Source of the DNA: an uncultured Lachnospiraceae bacterium
GTDB lineage: Bacteria > Bacillota > Clostridia > Lachnospirales > Lachnospiraceae
DNA length: 56,006 bases
Reading direction: 5' to 3'
NCBI GenBank assembly: GCA_959022495.1
Contig: CAUEYX010000020.1
Location: 1-56,006, forward strand
A program made the translations under genes and the position numbers. Below, piece after piece: positions 35,383 to 44,580 of the stretch. Positions within the stretch are counted from its first letter, which is position 1. Every line of letters begins with the position of its first letter. The notes below the pieces were generated by a model. That model was not told where the DNA came from. It did not search any database and worked only from the letters and a program-made list of their open reading frames with translations.

Positions 35383-35753
35383 TTCTCACCCTCTTTAAAA
35401 ATCCTGCATCTGCCGGGAAGTCTCTTCCCGGCCCTCGCGCAGACCAAGAAAACTGCGGAGCGCCTTTTCGAATGCCTTTCTGCGCGGGTGGCTTCGGCAA
35501 CTTCGGAACAGGGCCTGGAAAAAGTAAAAATCAGAGGACATGCGTTCAGTTTGGCATGTCCTCTGATTTTGTAGTTTTTCCTGTCCTGTGGAGCGAAGCC
35601 GAAGCCGCCCGCGCACCTGCGCAGAATCCGTCTCCGGCAGCCCGCCCCTGCTGTTCTCGGATCATGCGATGAGACCAGCCCGGGAGTGGGTATGCCTGCA
35701 AGGCATATCCATTCCCCGGCGGACACATCCCTTGATCCCTGCAAATCCAAATT
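35383..35753 (-). repeat. Long rod-like inverted repeat after GH101 copy B
   Basis: Central perfect 17-bp hairpin (35527-35543 with 35554-35570, AAAATCAGAGGACATGC arm), continued outward by TGCGCGGGTGGCTTCGGC (35481-35498) against 35598-35615 with one mismatch, and by weaker pairing further out. Side hairpins: CCGGGAA/TTCCCGG near 35415-35433 and a GGGAGTGGGTATGCC stem at 35681-35718. It begins at the stop codon of the GH101 gene. On the minus strand it shares AAAATYTGGATTTG, CCGARAACAGCAGG, GACGGATTC and CTYCCCGGCAGRTSCAG with the element at 26928-27280, so the two are a family. No credible gene inside. Confidence 0.75.
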
Positions 35754-38700
35754 TTATCTTCTCTGGCGTCTGCGGATTGTAACTGCTCCCGCTGCCAGTA
35801 CAGCCGCCAGCATCATCGCCGCCGCAGGTCCTGCCGCGGATGCCGCGTCCCCTGCCTTCGCCGCTTTCTGGCTGCCGCCGGCGCTGCTTCCATTTCCGTT
35901 CCCGGCATTTTCTGTCTTTCCTGCCGTTCCCTTATCTCCGTCTGAGCCGTTTCCGGTGTCAGAGCTTCCCTCTCCGTTTCCGGTTCCGTCATCTGTAGTT
36001 CCGCTTCCGGTTCCTTCGTTTCCGTCACCTTCATCCGTTCCCGGGTTCTCTCCTTCTCCGCCGGATACGGTCTCTTTCGGCTGCAGGCTGTCTACTGCCG
36101 CTGAGAGTGCCAGTACTGCGTTATCCACGGTCTGCTGGTCCTCTGCAGTCAGGCTGAGATCTTCCAGCACGGCCCTGGCTGACGCGAACGCCGCCTTAAA
36201 TGTCTGGACGCTTTCTTCTGTATACTGCTCCAGATCCAGCTCTGCCACACTGTTCAGCAGTGCTTCTAAGGCCGCTTTATCCGCTTTCAGCCTCAGCTGT
36301 GCCATGGCATCTGTCAGCGCCTGCCATGCGCTGTCCACCTCCGGCTGCATGGCGTCCTTATCTGCCAGCACGGCCTCTGCCGCTTCTTTCGCTGCCAGGT
36401 ACGCTTCCTGCCCTGCTTCCACATACTGATCCAGGTCGATCATTCCCGCCAGCTGCAGTGCCATCTCAAGGTCCGTCTTATCCCCGGCCTTCATATCCAG
36501 GGCCTGGATCGCCAGCATCAGCTTCATTGCGGCATTCTTCACTTCTTCTCTGGAAGCGTCCTCTTTCGCCATCACCGCTTCGCCTTCCGCGACCGCTTCG
36601 TCAAACATCTGCTTCACAGATCCCACAAGGCCTTCTGTATCGCCGGCTTCCACATGGGCTTTCGCCTGGTTCAGGAAGTACTCCAGCGTAGTCTTGCTGA
36701 CCCGCAGGCCGTCCACTGCCGCCTGCAGGCTGTCCTTCGCAGCGTTCACCTGATCCTGGGACGCTTCTTCATCCTTCAGGACGGTCTCCGCCGCTTTCAA
36801 TGCTTTTTCAAATGCTTTCCATGTCGTGCTGGTATATCCGCTCTTGTCCAGATCTTTATACTGGTTGTAAAGGGCCTCCAGTCCGCTCTTGTCCACAGTC
36901 GGAATCACTTCCTCTGTCAGGTCTTCCACAAGAATGTTGTCGATCACAAACGGATTCGGGTTCTCTGATACGACCACATCGCGATTAATACGGTTGATGG
37001 AGAACCACGTCTGGTCAGACGTACTTGTAAATTCATATGTGAATGTCTTATTGCCCGTCTTCTCCGGCGTAGCCTTCAGTGATTCCTGATAGATCGGCTC
37101 ACTGTTCTGGTCCGCTCCCAGCACGAACGCGAATGTATCATCCAGCGCGTTCTGGTAGATAAAGGAGATCCGGTATGTATGTCCCGCCTCAAAGCGGATG
37201 CTCTGCGGGGTTGTCTGGAATGCCGCGCCCAGGCTGTCTGTAATCACTGACAGTGAGTGGTCGCCGTCCAGCGCCATATCTACCATGATTGTAGCCGGGT
37301 CCCATCCGGCATTCTTATTATTCTGGGTATACGGATCGTGACGGCTCTGAAGCATTGCGCGTGCCTCACGGATACCGCCCGCTGATCCAAGGTTAAACGG
37401 ATAGTAACTCTCGTAGGTCGCTTTATTCTCCGCGCGCACTTCCGCGTCTGTGCGTTTGCCGTACTCAAAATCCTGATAGAATACAACGTTCTGCGCGTCT
37501 TTTGGTGCCTCCGGAGTCGTTGTGTCATACACACGCACATTATCGAAACGCACTTTGCCTTCTCCCTCAGCAGCACACAGGCGGATCACCGCGCTGTCCT
37601 CACCTTCCGGCACCTTGAATACCACTCTCATTCGGAGCATGTATGTGCCTGCCTTGGAATCATAAGCATCATACTGTTTGAGGATCGACTTGGTTGTGTA
37701 GTTCTCCACAGTCTCTCCGCCGCAGTCCACTTTGATGGATGCCATGCGCTCTTTACCCCGCTCAACTTCCACCATCACGGATGCCGCGTACTCTTCCCCT
37801 CCATTGAGTCCGGTAACTGTCTGGCTCACTTCTGCTGCCTGGCTGTCCGGAATAATAAGTTCATAGTTTCGGATCTGACCGTCATACTTATTAATCGTGG
37901 ACTGCTCGTCACCCTCGTTATCATTCTTGCGCACTTCCGGGTTCCCTGCTTTTACTTCCCACGCGCGCAGGTCGCCGTAGTTGAATCCCGGATCTTTTAC
38001 AAAGGTGCCGTCTCCATAGCTGACATCTTCCGTGGCCGCTGCCTCACCTTTGTAGATCACATAGGGAGTCCTTGCTTCGATATTGCTCAGTGTTACGGAA
38101 CCGTTATTTACATGGATTACCTGCTCCTCTGTCTTACCCTGGTCTGTCAGCTTGTACAGATAGACCGTTCCAAGTCCGCTCCAGCTGTCCGGCAGCTCCC
38201 ATGTCGTCTCGCCGCCGTTCTCATTCCAGTGGTACAGCTTCACTTCTTTTTCTTCTTCGCTGTTGTCCACCTGCATATCGCCCTCATCCCACGGGATCAG
38301 GTACGCGTCCTCTGTGTAGACCAGCTTTCCGTCTTTTTCCATTACGCGTCTGCCGTCCGCGTCACGATAGACTTCCAGCCCGTCCTCGAACCAGATGTGC
38401 TCGCCCCAGCCTTCCGCGTCTTTGTCCATGCGGATGATCGGGAAGTGCTGCATGTACTTCGTCGGCAGGTTATTATCAAATACTTTTGTAATGATGTAAT
38501 CGTACTGATTGACACCGTCGTGAACCCATCCTTCATAGGATGTTGTATCCGCGCCCATCAGCAGGTTACAGCTGTTCGGCACACGCTGATTATCACATTT
38601 GGAAGCGTTGTTGTCCCAGCGGTCCTTCGTGTGGTTGAAAATAAACCTCGCAATATCACTGGAATATCCTTTGTTGCTCGCCGGGCTGTAATCTTTCTCA

Positions 38701-41700
38701 ACTGCCCAGTGCGACCATACGGATGCTTCCTCTGAGATATACGGCCACTCTACAAAGTAAGCGAGCCCGTTGGCGGTATAATCGTCGATCAGGCGCTGGC
38801 CCCGCCATCCGTTCCAGTAGTATACATCACTGTAAATGAAGCCTAAATCCGGCACGTCTTCCACAAACATCTTCATGCTGTCGCGGCGCTGTCCGGACAG
38901 TGCCTCCCATGTATCATCCGCCATATAGCACTGATGCAGGAAGAAACCGTACGCCTTGTATCCCTTACTGTTCGGTGTCAGTCCGTCTGAGCTCATCTGC
39001 ACGCTCTCTGTACTGAACTGGCTTGTCTTCGCAAAGACTTCTGTAAAGTTACTGTGAACACCTACAAATCCATTATATATATTTGTGGCGTCAGATACGA
39101 ACTTGCGGAAATCAATGAGTCCGCCCAGGTGATCATCATAGACGCTGAAATCTCCCCAGTACCCGAGGTTATGATATTTATCCAGAATGATCTGTCCCAG
39201 TCCGTCTGTATTGAGATAGACACGTTTTGTCTCATCCAGCGAGGAAATAAACGGATAGTTGCCCTCACCGGCCTGCGGCATAATCAACCGCTGTACGACC
39301 GCATCCGGGATCTTGTCCATGCCGATCGCCGTCTCCATGATATCGCGGAAACGGATTGCCGCGTCCTGCCAGTCTACTGTTCCTGTTCCGTTTAAGTCTT
39401 CTGCCAGGGCTACGTAGACAAGCGGCATATCGTCTGTATTCGGTGTATCTTCGTATGTCTTTGTCTGCACTTCGCCGGCATTTCCGTCTTCATCATATGT
39501 GATGAATTTCTTTGTGTAATCGGCTCTTCTCCATACCCATGACCCGCTTCTTAAACTGGTGCGGTATGAACTTCCTTCTGCCACCGTCTCCTTAATCACA
39601 CGCCGCGGCGCTCCCTGGTCCCCGTCGCTTGTGCTGTATGCATTGCTGCGGATACCGGCAGATACTTTTCCGTTGGAAATAAATCCGTAGTTAAAGTTCT
39701 CAGGAGCTGCTTCTCCCGCTGTGGTAAGGTCAATATACTGGTCGCCTGTCTTTGTGATATCCGGCTGCATCTTGGAGCCCGCGAACTGAGCAGCCTCTTC
39801 CCTGCTGCTTACAGATACCAGGTTCTGGTCCGGCAGCTCGATGGTAAAGATCCTGTTATCCTTATCCGTGCTCTCTTTAATGTCTGTGAAATCCATTTTC
39901 AGAGTCGTGCCCTCTACCTTTGCCTGAAGGGTAAGGACTGCGTCCAGCTCTTTCACATTCATCGTGTATACAGCGGTATCATTGCCTGTTTTCTCGAAGG
40001 TAATCTCCGGCTGATAGTCTTTTCCGTTAATCTGGATGCTGTCCAGAGGCTGGGTATTTCCATCCATGGTGTTTCCAGATCCTGTCATCTTATATTCCAT
40101 GACACGCGGATATGTTTTGTCGATCATGACCTCCATATCACTGCTGGCAATTGTCTCAATCTTATCATTGCGCTCAACCGTCACCTTCATCTCCGCCTGA
40201 ATCTCATCGTTATAGATGGACTTCGCCGTGATGACCGCGTCGCCCTCGCTGCGCGCCCAGATCACACCCCCGTCTGCCTCGGCAATACCCGGGTTATCGC
40301 TGCTCCACACCAGGTCATCCGTGGCGTTCTCCGGAGAGAGGGTGTATTTCACCTGATATGTCTCCTGATTTGCGATCGTTACATGCTCTTCCTCCATGGT
40401 CAGCCCTCTCACCGGCACGGTTGTCACCGGGGAAACCATAAGATAATCATAGCGGAAGAGGGAGTTCTGTCCCGCGTCCTTGCGGACCATTACCACATCG
40501 CCAGGTTTTAAGTCCGTAACGATTGTATTGGTGTTCCTTGTCGCCGTCAGACTGCCGGAATCCATCTTGAATTCACCGACTTTCTTTGAATTCACATACA
40601 CGGATACCGTATCGTTCGGATACATGCTTCCCTTCGCGTAGCGCATTGTAAGAGAATACTGTCCCTCCTCTTCGATCTCAGGAGTGATCTTAACCGCCGC
40701 GCCTGTTCCAGCGTCGTAGATCTCCACCCATTTGCCGCCAGAGAAGGTGCTTCCTGATTTAATCACTGGATCTGCGGCACTTCCCGCAACCAGCTCGCCT
40801 TCCTCAGCCTCATAGCTGCTCACCGGCACAGCAAGGTCTTCTTCCGTGTCCACCACCTGTACCTTGCAGGTAAATGAAACCATTCCCGCTGTCGCTGTGA
40901 TCACCGCGTCGCCTGCCGCTTTTGCAGTGATCTTCCCGCTCTCGGCGTCAACCGCCGCAATGTCCGGCGCGGAAGACTCATACTTTAAAACCATTCCTTC
41001 TGTCACATTCTTTACCGGCACTGTGATCTCGTCACCTGCCATTACCCGAAGGAGCCTGCTTGTAAACGCCGGGTCCGAGTCTGTCGCCACTCTCGCCGTC
41101 TTAGGCTGTACTTTCAGATAATCCATCATCAGAAGTCCCTGGTCTCCGTCCGCCGCAGATGTCTTAACCGTTATTTTGCTGCCTTCAGACAGCTGCATCT
41201 CCACCGGGTCAGACTCAATATAATCGCCTGTATTTCCGCCGGATTTCAGCTCAATCTCACCTGCGCGCTCCCCGTCCACGTAGATCCCGATCTGGTCTTC
41301 GATCTCGTAGTTGATCCTCGTATAACCCAGCGTCAGATAATAGGTATCATCCGCGGGAATGGTAAACGGAAATTCAACTCCCGCTCCATCCGTCTTCTCA
41401 AATCCATCCACAGCGGCCCCGCCGGAAGCATTTTCTACAGCCTCCGCTTCCATGGTATCCAGTGTGAACGTGCCGTTTTCCGCCTCATACCGGCCGCCCC
41501 ACAGGCTGATATCCAGATAGTCGAAGCATGCCACGGCGTCTGTCGCGTCACCTGTATCCGAACGCAGGCTCAATTCATCTCCCGCTTCCAGCCGCACTGC
41601 CAGGGCGTCCGACTCTACGACCGGCTCTGAACCGGGATTTGTACCTGTTGTCTTCGTCTCAAAATAATCGATCCTTGTATCATTCTTGTACAGGGCAATT

Positions 41701-42053
41701 TTTCCTTCCGCGTAAGCGCGGCCTTTAGAGTATCCCAGCACAACCTGGTACAGCCCATTCTCCGCGACTGTCGGTTCGATGGCCACTCCCGCGCCGTCCC
41801 CGTTCTTATCCATCGTATCAATCGCTTTTCCACCTGAAAACCGGTCGCCTGTCTTGATCGCAATTTCCTGCGTGGCTCCTGTTCCAGTAAATGTCCGTCC
41901 ATCTTCCAGCTCATACCTGGTGGTCGTCCACGGGACATCCGCTGACGGCTGCCCCGCTGCCTGCACGCGGTCCATTCCAGTGAAATTCACTGACGTCAGT
42001 ACGCATACAGCCGCCAGAGAACCGCTGAACACCCGCCCCATCTTCTTATGCAT
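35754..42053 (-). CDS. GH101-like endo-alpha-N-acetylgalactosaminidase, copy B (complete)
   Basis: 2099 residues, secreted and surface-anchored. Signal peptide ending near VQA-AG (about 33); CBM6/35-like modules at about 43-185, 186-315 and 413-545 with an Ig-like stretch between; Big_2 domain (about 550-635); GH101-like catalytic region (about 640-1330) with probable nucleophile D1076 (FIYSDVYYW) and acid/base E1102 (YFVEWPY); galactose-binding-like modules (about 1375-1530 and 1545-1730); FIVAR-like helices (about 1735-2020); Gly/Ser/Asp linker; KAGD, hydrophobic helix and RRRQRR. The start at 42053 has AGGAGG; a 29-residue longer frame to 42140 has no ribosome site and would replace the signal peptide start. 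Predicted to cut core-1 O-glycans from mucin. The anchor motif is degenerate (AGD instead of TGD). Confidence 0.85.
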   Translation of the reverse strand: MHKKMGRVFSGSLAAVCVLTSVNFTGMDRVQAAGQPSADVPWTTTRYELEDGRTFTGTGATQEIAIKTGDRFSGGKAIDTMDKNGDGAGVAIEPTVAENGLYQVVLGYSKGRAYAEGKIALYKNDTRIDYFETKTTGTNPGSEPVVESDALAVRLEAGDELSLRSDTGDATDAVACFDYLDISLWGGRYEAENGTFTLDTMEAEAVENASGGAAVDGFEKTDGAGVEFPFTIPADDTYYLTLGYTRINYEIEDQIGIYVDGERAGEIELKSGGNTGDYIESDPVEMQLSEGSKITVKTSAADGDQGLLMMDYLKVQPKTARVATDSDPAFTSRLLRVMAGDEITVPVKNVTEGMVLKYESSAPDIAAVDAESGKITAKAAGDAVITATAGMVSFTCKVQVVDTEEDLAVPVSSYEAEEGELVAGSAADPVIKSGSTFSGGKWVEIYDAGTGAAVKITPEIEEEGQYSLTMRYAKGSMYPNDTVSVYVNSKKVGEFKMDSGSLTATRNTNTIVTDLKPGDVVMVRKDAGQNSLFRYDYLMVSPVTTVPVRGLTMEEEHVTIANQETYQVKYTLSPENATDDLVWSSDNPGIAEADGGVIWARSEGDAVITAKSIYNDEIQAEMKVTVERNDKIETIASSDMEVMIDKTYPRVMEYKMTGSGNTMDGNTQPLDSIQINGKDYQPEITFEKTGNDTAVYTMNVKELDAVLTLQAKVEGTTLKMDFTDIKESTDKDNRIFTIELPDQNLVSVSSREEAAQFAGSKMQPDITKTGDQYIDLTTAGEAAPENFNYGFISNGKVSAGIRSNAYSTSDGDQGAPRRVIKETVAEGSSYRTSLRSGSWVWRRADYTKKFITYDEDGNAGEVQTKTYEDTPNTDDMPLVYVALAEDLNGTGTVDWQDAAIRFRDIMETAIGMDKIPDAVVQRLIMPQAGEGNYPFISSLDETKRVYLNTDGLGQIILDKYHNLGYWGDFSVYDDHLGGLIDFRKFVSDATNIYNGFVGVHSNFTEVFAKTSQFSTESVQMSSDGLTPNSKGYKAYGFFLHQCYMADDTWEALSGQRRDSMKMFVEDVPDLGFIYSDVYYWNGWRGQRLIDDYTANGLAYFVEWPYISEEASVWSHWAVEKDYSPASNKGYSSDIARFIFNHTKDRWDNNASKCDNQRVPNSCNLLMGADTTSYEGWVHDGVNQYDYIITKVFDNNLPTKYMQHFPIIRMDKDAEGWGEHIWFEDGLEVYRDADGRRVMEKDGKLVYTEDAYLIPWDEGDMQVDNSEEEKEVKLYHWNENGGETTWELPDSWSGLGTVYLYKLTDQGKTEEQVIHVNNGSVTLSNIEARTPYVIYKGEAAATEDVSYGDGTFVKDPGFNYGDLRAWEVKAGNPEVRKNDNEGDEQSTINKYDGQIRNYELIIPDSQAAEVSQTVTGLNGGEEYAASVMVEVERGKERMASIKVDCGGETVENYTTKSILKQYDAYDSKAGTYMLRMRVVFKVPEGEDSAVIRLCAAEGEGKVRFDNVRVYDTTTPEAPKDAQNVVFYQDFEYGKRTDAEVRAENKATYESYYPFNLGSAGGIREARAMLQSRHDPYTQNNKNAGWDPATIMVDMALDGDHSLSVITDSLGAAFQTTPQSIRFEAGHTYRISFIYQNALDDTFAFVLGADQNSEPIYQESLKATPEKTGNKTFTYEFTSTSDQTWFSINRINRDVVVSENPNPFVIDNILVEDLTEEVIPTVDKSGLEALYNQYKDLDKSGYTSTTWKAFEKALKAAETVLKDEEASQDQVNAAKDSLQAAVDGLRVSKTTLEYFLNQAKAHVEAGDTEGLVGSVKQMFDEAVAEGEAVMAKEDASREEVKNAAMKLMLAIQALDMKAGDKTDLEMALQLAGMIDLDQYVEAGQEAYLAAKEAAEAVLADKDAMQPEVDSAWQALTDAMAQLRLKADKAALEALLNSVAELDLEQYTEESVQTFKAAFASARAVLEDLSLTAEDQQTVDNAVLALSAAVDSLQPKETVSGGEGENPGTDEGDGNEGTGSGTTDDGTGNGEGSSDTGNGSDGDKGTAGKTENAGNGNGSSAGGSQKAAKAGDAASAAGPAAAMMLAAVLAAGAVTIRRRQRR
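37682..38441. repeat. 760-bp tract identical to 880-1639
   Basis: Partner of the identical tract in GH101 copy A, same strand and same position in the gene. Bounded by mismatches at 37681 and 38442. Confidence 0.9.
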
Positions 42054-42222
42054 AATCCCTTTCCTCCTATTTTTCTTATTGTTCAGACACTCTGCGTTCT
42101 TTTCATATCCCTCCCTTCTTCCGCATGATCTGTAAATCAAAGCACTTCTTTACGGAATTTGTCATATTATCAGAGATATCTACTTTCATTTTATTTCCAG
42201 AAGGAAAACAGTTGAATAGACA

Positions 42223-42247
42223 ATCATATCACTGGTATTTGTAAAAT
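42223..42247 (-). promoter_or_regulatory. Element shared upstream of both GH101 genes
   Basis: ATCATATCA-N6-TTTGTAAAAT on the plus strand, 170 bp upstream of the copy B start; same motif and spacer as 5394-5418. Confidence 0.4.
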
Positions 42248-42281
42248 AGTACCGGGGTGTAAATCTGGATAAATACAAAAA

Positions 42282-42313
42282 TCCCAGAAACGCTGTTCTC
42301 AGCATCTCCGGGA
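42282..42313 (-). terminator. Terminator of tRNA-Gly
   Basis: On the minus strand a TCCCGGAGATGCTG / CAGCGTTTCTGGGA hairpin with two mismatches, followed by TTTTT. Confidence 0.8.
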
Positions 42314-42321
42314 CACTTTTA

Positions 42322-42392
42322 AGCAGATGACGGGAATCGAACCCGCCTCCCCAGCTTGGGAAGCTGGTGTTCTACCGATGAACTACATCTGC
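42322..42392 (-). tRNA. tRNA-Gly (anticodon CCC)
   Basis: Cloverleaf with acceptor GCAGATG/CATCTGC, anticodon stem CCAGC-TTCCCAA-GCTGG and T-arm GGCGGGTTCGATTCCCGTC. No encoded CCA. Followed by a terminator and preceded by a consensus-like promoter. Confidence 0.95.
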
Positions 42393-42408
42393 ATCTGGCA
42401 CGTATAAA

Positions 42409-42437
42409 ATTATACCTCTGTTTATAGCAAATTGCAA
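42409..42437 (-). promoter_or_regulatory. Promoter of tRNA-Gly
   Basis: On the minus strand TTGCAA-17-TATAAT, located just after the ung stop codon. Confidence 0.75.
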
Positions 42438-42447
42438 GGCTTTTTTC

Positions 42448-43116
42448 TCAATCGATCTGCCAGTCAACAGGCTCAACTCCATGTTCTTCCAGAAATCGGT
42501 TTGTCTGGCTGAACGGCCTGCTTCCAAAAAATCCGCGGAACGCGGACAGGGGACTTGGATGAGGTGCCATCAGGATCAGATGCTTCGGATTATTAAGCAT
42601 AAACCGTTTTCTCTGCGCCGGGCTTCCCCACAAGATAAAAACAATCGGGCGGTCCTGGCTGTTCAGTGCCATGATGGCCGCATCCGTGAACTCCTCCCAG
42701 CCGATTCCCCGATGAGAATTCGCCTGGTGCGCCCTCACAGTAAGCACTGTATTTAACATAAGCACGCCCTGCTCTGCCCATTTCGTCAGACATCCGTGAT
42801 CCGGGATTGTACACCCAAGATCATCGTGAAGTTCCTGATAGATATTTACAAGGGAAGGCGGGATCTCCACTCCTTTCTTCACGGAAAAACACAGCCCGTG
42901 AGCCTGCCCGTTATTGTGGTAGGGGTCCTGTCCCAGGATCACCACTTTCACCTGCTCAAGCGGCGTCAGATGAAATGCATTAAAAATATCCTCCGCCGGA
43001 GGGAAAATCAGTCTTGTCCTGTATTCATAATTTACTGTTTGGAACAGTTTCTTATAATACGGTTTAGAAAACTCTCCCTTGAGCGCTTCATACCAGTCTC
43101 CATTAATTCCAGCCAT
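42448..43116 (-). CDS. ung: Uracil-DNA glycosylase
   Basis: Base-excision repair enzyme of 222 residues that removes uracil from DNA. Family 1 motifs: the water-activating loop GQDPYHNNGQAHGLCFSV (about 62-79) and the leucine-intercalation loop HPSPLSAFRGFFGSRPF (about 184-200). AAGGAGA precedes the ATG. Full length for the family. It follows hisF after a 40-bp perfect palindrome and may have its own promoter. Confidence 0.97.
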   Translation of the reverse strand: MAGINGDWYEALKGEFSKPYYKKLFQTVNYEYRTRLIFPPAEDIFNAFHLTPLEQVKVVILGQDPYHNNGQAHGLCFSVKKGVEIPPSLVNIYQELHDDLGCTIPDHGCLTKWAEQGVLMLNTVLTVRAHQANSHRGIGWEEFTDAAIMALNSQDRPIVFILWGSPAQRKRFMLNNPKHLILMAPHPSPLSAFRGFFGSRPFSQTNRFLEEHGVEPVDWQID

Positions 43117-43149
43117 ATTTGTCTCCTTAATTTTCAGAATATTCTCCCC

Positions 43150-43189
43150 AACGGGGCCTGACCCCTTCTTGAAGGGGTCAGGCCCCGTT
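43150..43189. repeat. 40-bp perfect palindrome between hisF and ung
   Basis: 19-bp arms (AACGGGGCCTGACCCCTTC) with a 2-nt loop. The GGGGCCTGACCCC core resembles dispersed REP-like palindromes. It could also terminate the hisHF transcript, since a T-run (ATTTTT) follows on the plus strand only. Confidence 0.8.
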
Positions 43190-43199
43190 CACAGATTTT

Positions 43200-43961
43200 T
43201 CACAATCTCACCGACACGCCTTCTCCTCTCAGATACTCTTTCACCTGACGGATCTCCAATTCTTTATAATGGAACAGTGATGCCGCCAGCGCCGCATCGG
43301 CCTTTCCTTCGGTAAGTGCCTCTTTGAAATGCTCCAGCTTCCCGGCGCCGCCTGACGCGATAACCGGTATGGATACGTTTTCCGCAATCATGCGTGTCAG
43401 CTCAAGGTCATACCCGGCCTTGGTTCCGTCGCAGTCCATGCTTGTAAGCAGGATTTCCCCAGCTCCGAGCCGATCCACTCTTTTCGCCCACTCCACAGCA
43501 TCGATTCCAGTATCGACGCGCCCTCCGTTCTTATAGATATTCCAGCCTGTTCCATCCACACGACGCTTTGCGTCAATGGCCACGACCACGCACTGGCTTC
43601 CGAACTTATCCGCCGCGTCACGAATCAGCTCCGGCGTATTGATGGCAGAGGAATTGATAGATACCTTGTCCGCTCCTTCTCTGAGTATGGCACGGAAATC
43701 ATCTACTGTGCGGATACCCCCTCCCACGGTAAAGGGGATAAACACGCATTCCGCAACCTTGCGCACCATATCCACAACTGTCCTGCGCTCATCTGAGGAA
43801 GCAGTAATATCAAGAAACACCAGCTCGTCTGCCCCCGCTTTATCGTATGCCTTCGCGATCTCCACGGGATCTCCCGCATCTTTCAGGTCAACGAAATTTA
43901 CACCCTTAACGACCCGCCCGGCATTGACATCCAGACAGGGAATGATCCTTTTTGTAAACAT
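43200..43961 (-). CDS. hisF: Imidazole glycerol phosphate synthase, cyclase subunit
   Basis: Cytosolic TIM-barrel enzyme of 253 residues that uses ammonia from HisH to form IGP and AICAR from PRFAR in histidine synthesis. Motifs: CLDVNAGRVVKGVNF at the N-terminus with the catalytic Asp, VGGGIR, KVSINSSAI, DAKRR and SGGAGKLEHF. Start MFTKRIIP at 43961 with GAGGAGGG upstream; a longer frame to 43988 overlaps hisH and adds non-family residues. Directly follows hisH, its partner subunit. Confidence 0.97.
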   Translation of the reverse strand: MFTKRIIPCLDVNAGRVVKGVNFVDLKDAGDPVEIAKAYDKAGADELVFLDITASSDERRTVVDMVRKVAECVFIPFTVGGGIRTVDDFRAILREGADKVSINSSAINTPELIRDAADKFGSQCVVVAIDAKRRVDGTGWNIYKNGGRVDTGIDAVEWAKRVDRLGAGEILLTSMDCDGTKAGYDLELTRMIAENVSIPVIASGGAGKLEHFKEALTEGKADAALAASLFHYKELEIRQVKEYLRGEGVSVRL

Positions 43962-43974
43962 GCGCACCCTCCTC

Positions 43975-44580
43975 TTAAAGCTCCACAAAATTCTTAAGAA
44001 TCCTCAGTCCCACATCACTGCTCTTTTCAGGATGGAACTGGCAGGCATACACATTGTCTTTCTCCACCGACGCGTGAATGTGCGTACAGTATTCTGTGGA
44101 AGCCTTTACAATTTTCTCGTCCCCTGCCTTCAGATAATACGAGTGGACAAAATACACATAGGACTGTTCTTCAATACCTGTGAACAGCCTGCCGTTATTT
44201 TCCAGATGCAGGGAATTCCATCCCATATGAGGGATCTTCATTCCTTCTTCCTCAGGAATCCGCAGGATCTCTCCCTTAAGAATTCCCAGACCGTCCACGC
44301 CCGGCGCCTCCTCGCTTCGCTCAAACAAAAGCTGAAGCCCCAGGCAGATCCCCAGGAATGGGGTCCCCTTCTCAACCGTCTTCCGGATCACTTTGTCCAG
44401 CCCTTTTGCGCGTATATTTTCCATAGCGTCGCCAAAAGCGCCCACACCTGGAAGGATTACTTTATCTGCCCGCAGAATCTCTCCGCTGTCTCCCGTAATA
44501 TGTACTTCCTGCCCCAGAGCCAGAAGGGCTTTCTCTACGCTTCGTATATTGCCTGCATCATAATCGATAACCGCAGTCAT
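43975..44580 (-). CDS. hisH: Imidazole glycerol phosphate synthase, glutaminase subunit
   Basis: Class I glutamine amidotransferase of 201 residues. Motifs: N-terminal VIDYDAGNIRSVEKAL, PGVGAFGDAM, the nucleophile elbow GICLGLQLLFE with the catalytic Cys near residue 81, and the His-Glu part QFHPEKSS. It supplies ammonia to HisF, encoded 13 nt further on. The ATG overlaps the stop of the alanine symporter gene (ATGA). Separate from any visible rest of a his operon. Confidence 0.97.
   Translation of the reverse strand: MTAVIDYDAGNIRSVEKALLALGQEVHITGDSGEILRADKVILPGVGAFGDAMENIRAKGLDKVIRKTVEKGTPFLGICLGLQLLFERSEEAPGVDGLGILKGEILRIPEEEGMKIPHMGWNSLHLENNGRLFTGIEEQSYVYFVHSYYLKAGDEKIVKASTEYCTHIHASVEKDNVYACQFHPEKSSDVGLRILKNFVEL

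Noticed and set aside
35301..35750. Several 60-149-residue frames on both strands in the second long inverted repeat
   Set aside because: Frames arise on both strands because the DNA is palindromic; none has a ribosome site or family match.
42054..42140. 29-residue N-terminal extension of GH101 copy B
   Set aside because: No ribosome site at 42140; AGGAGG and a signal peptide mark the start at 42053, matching copy A.
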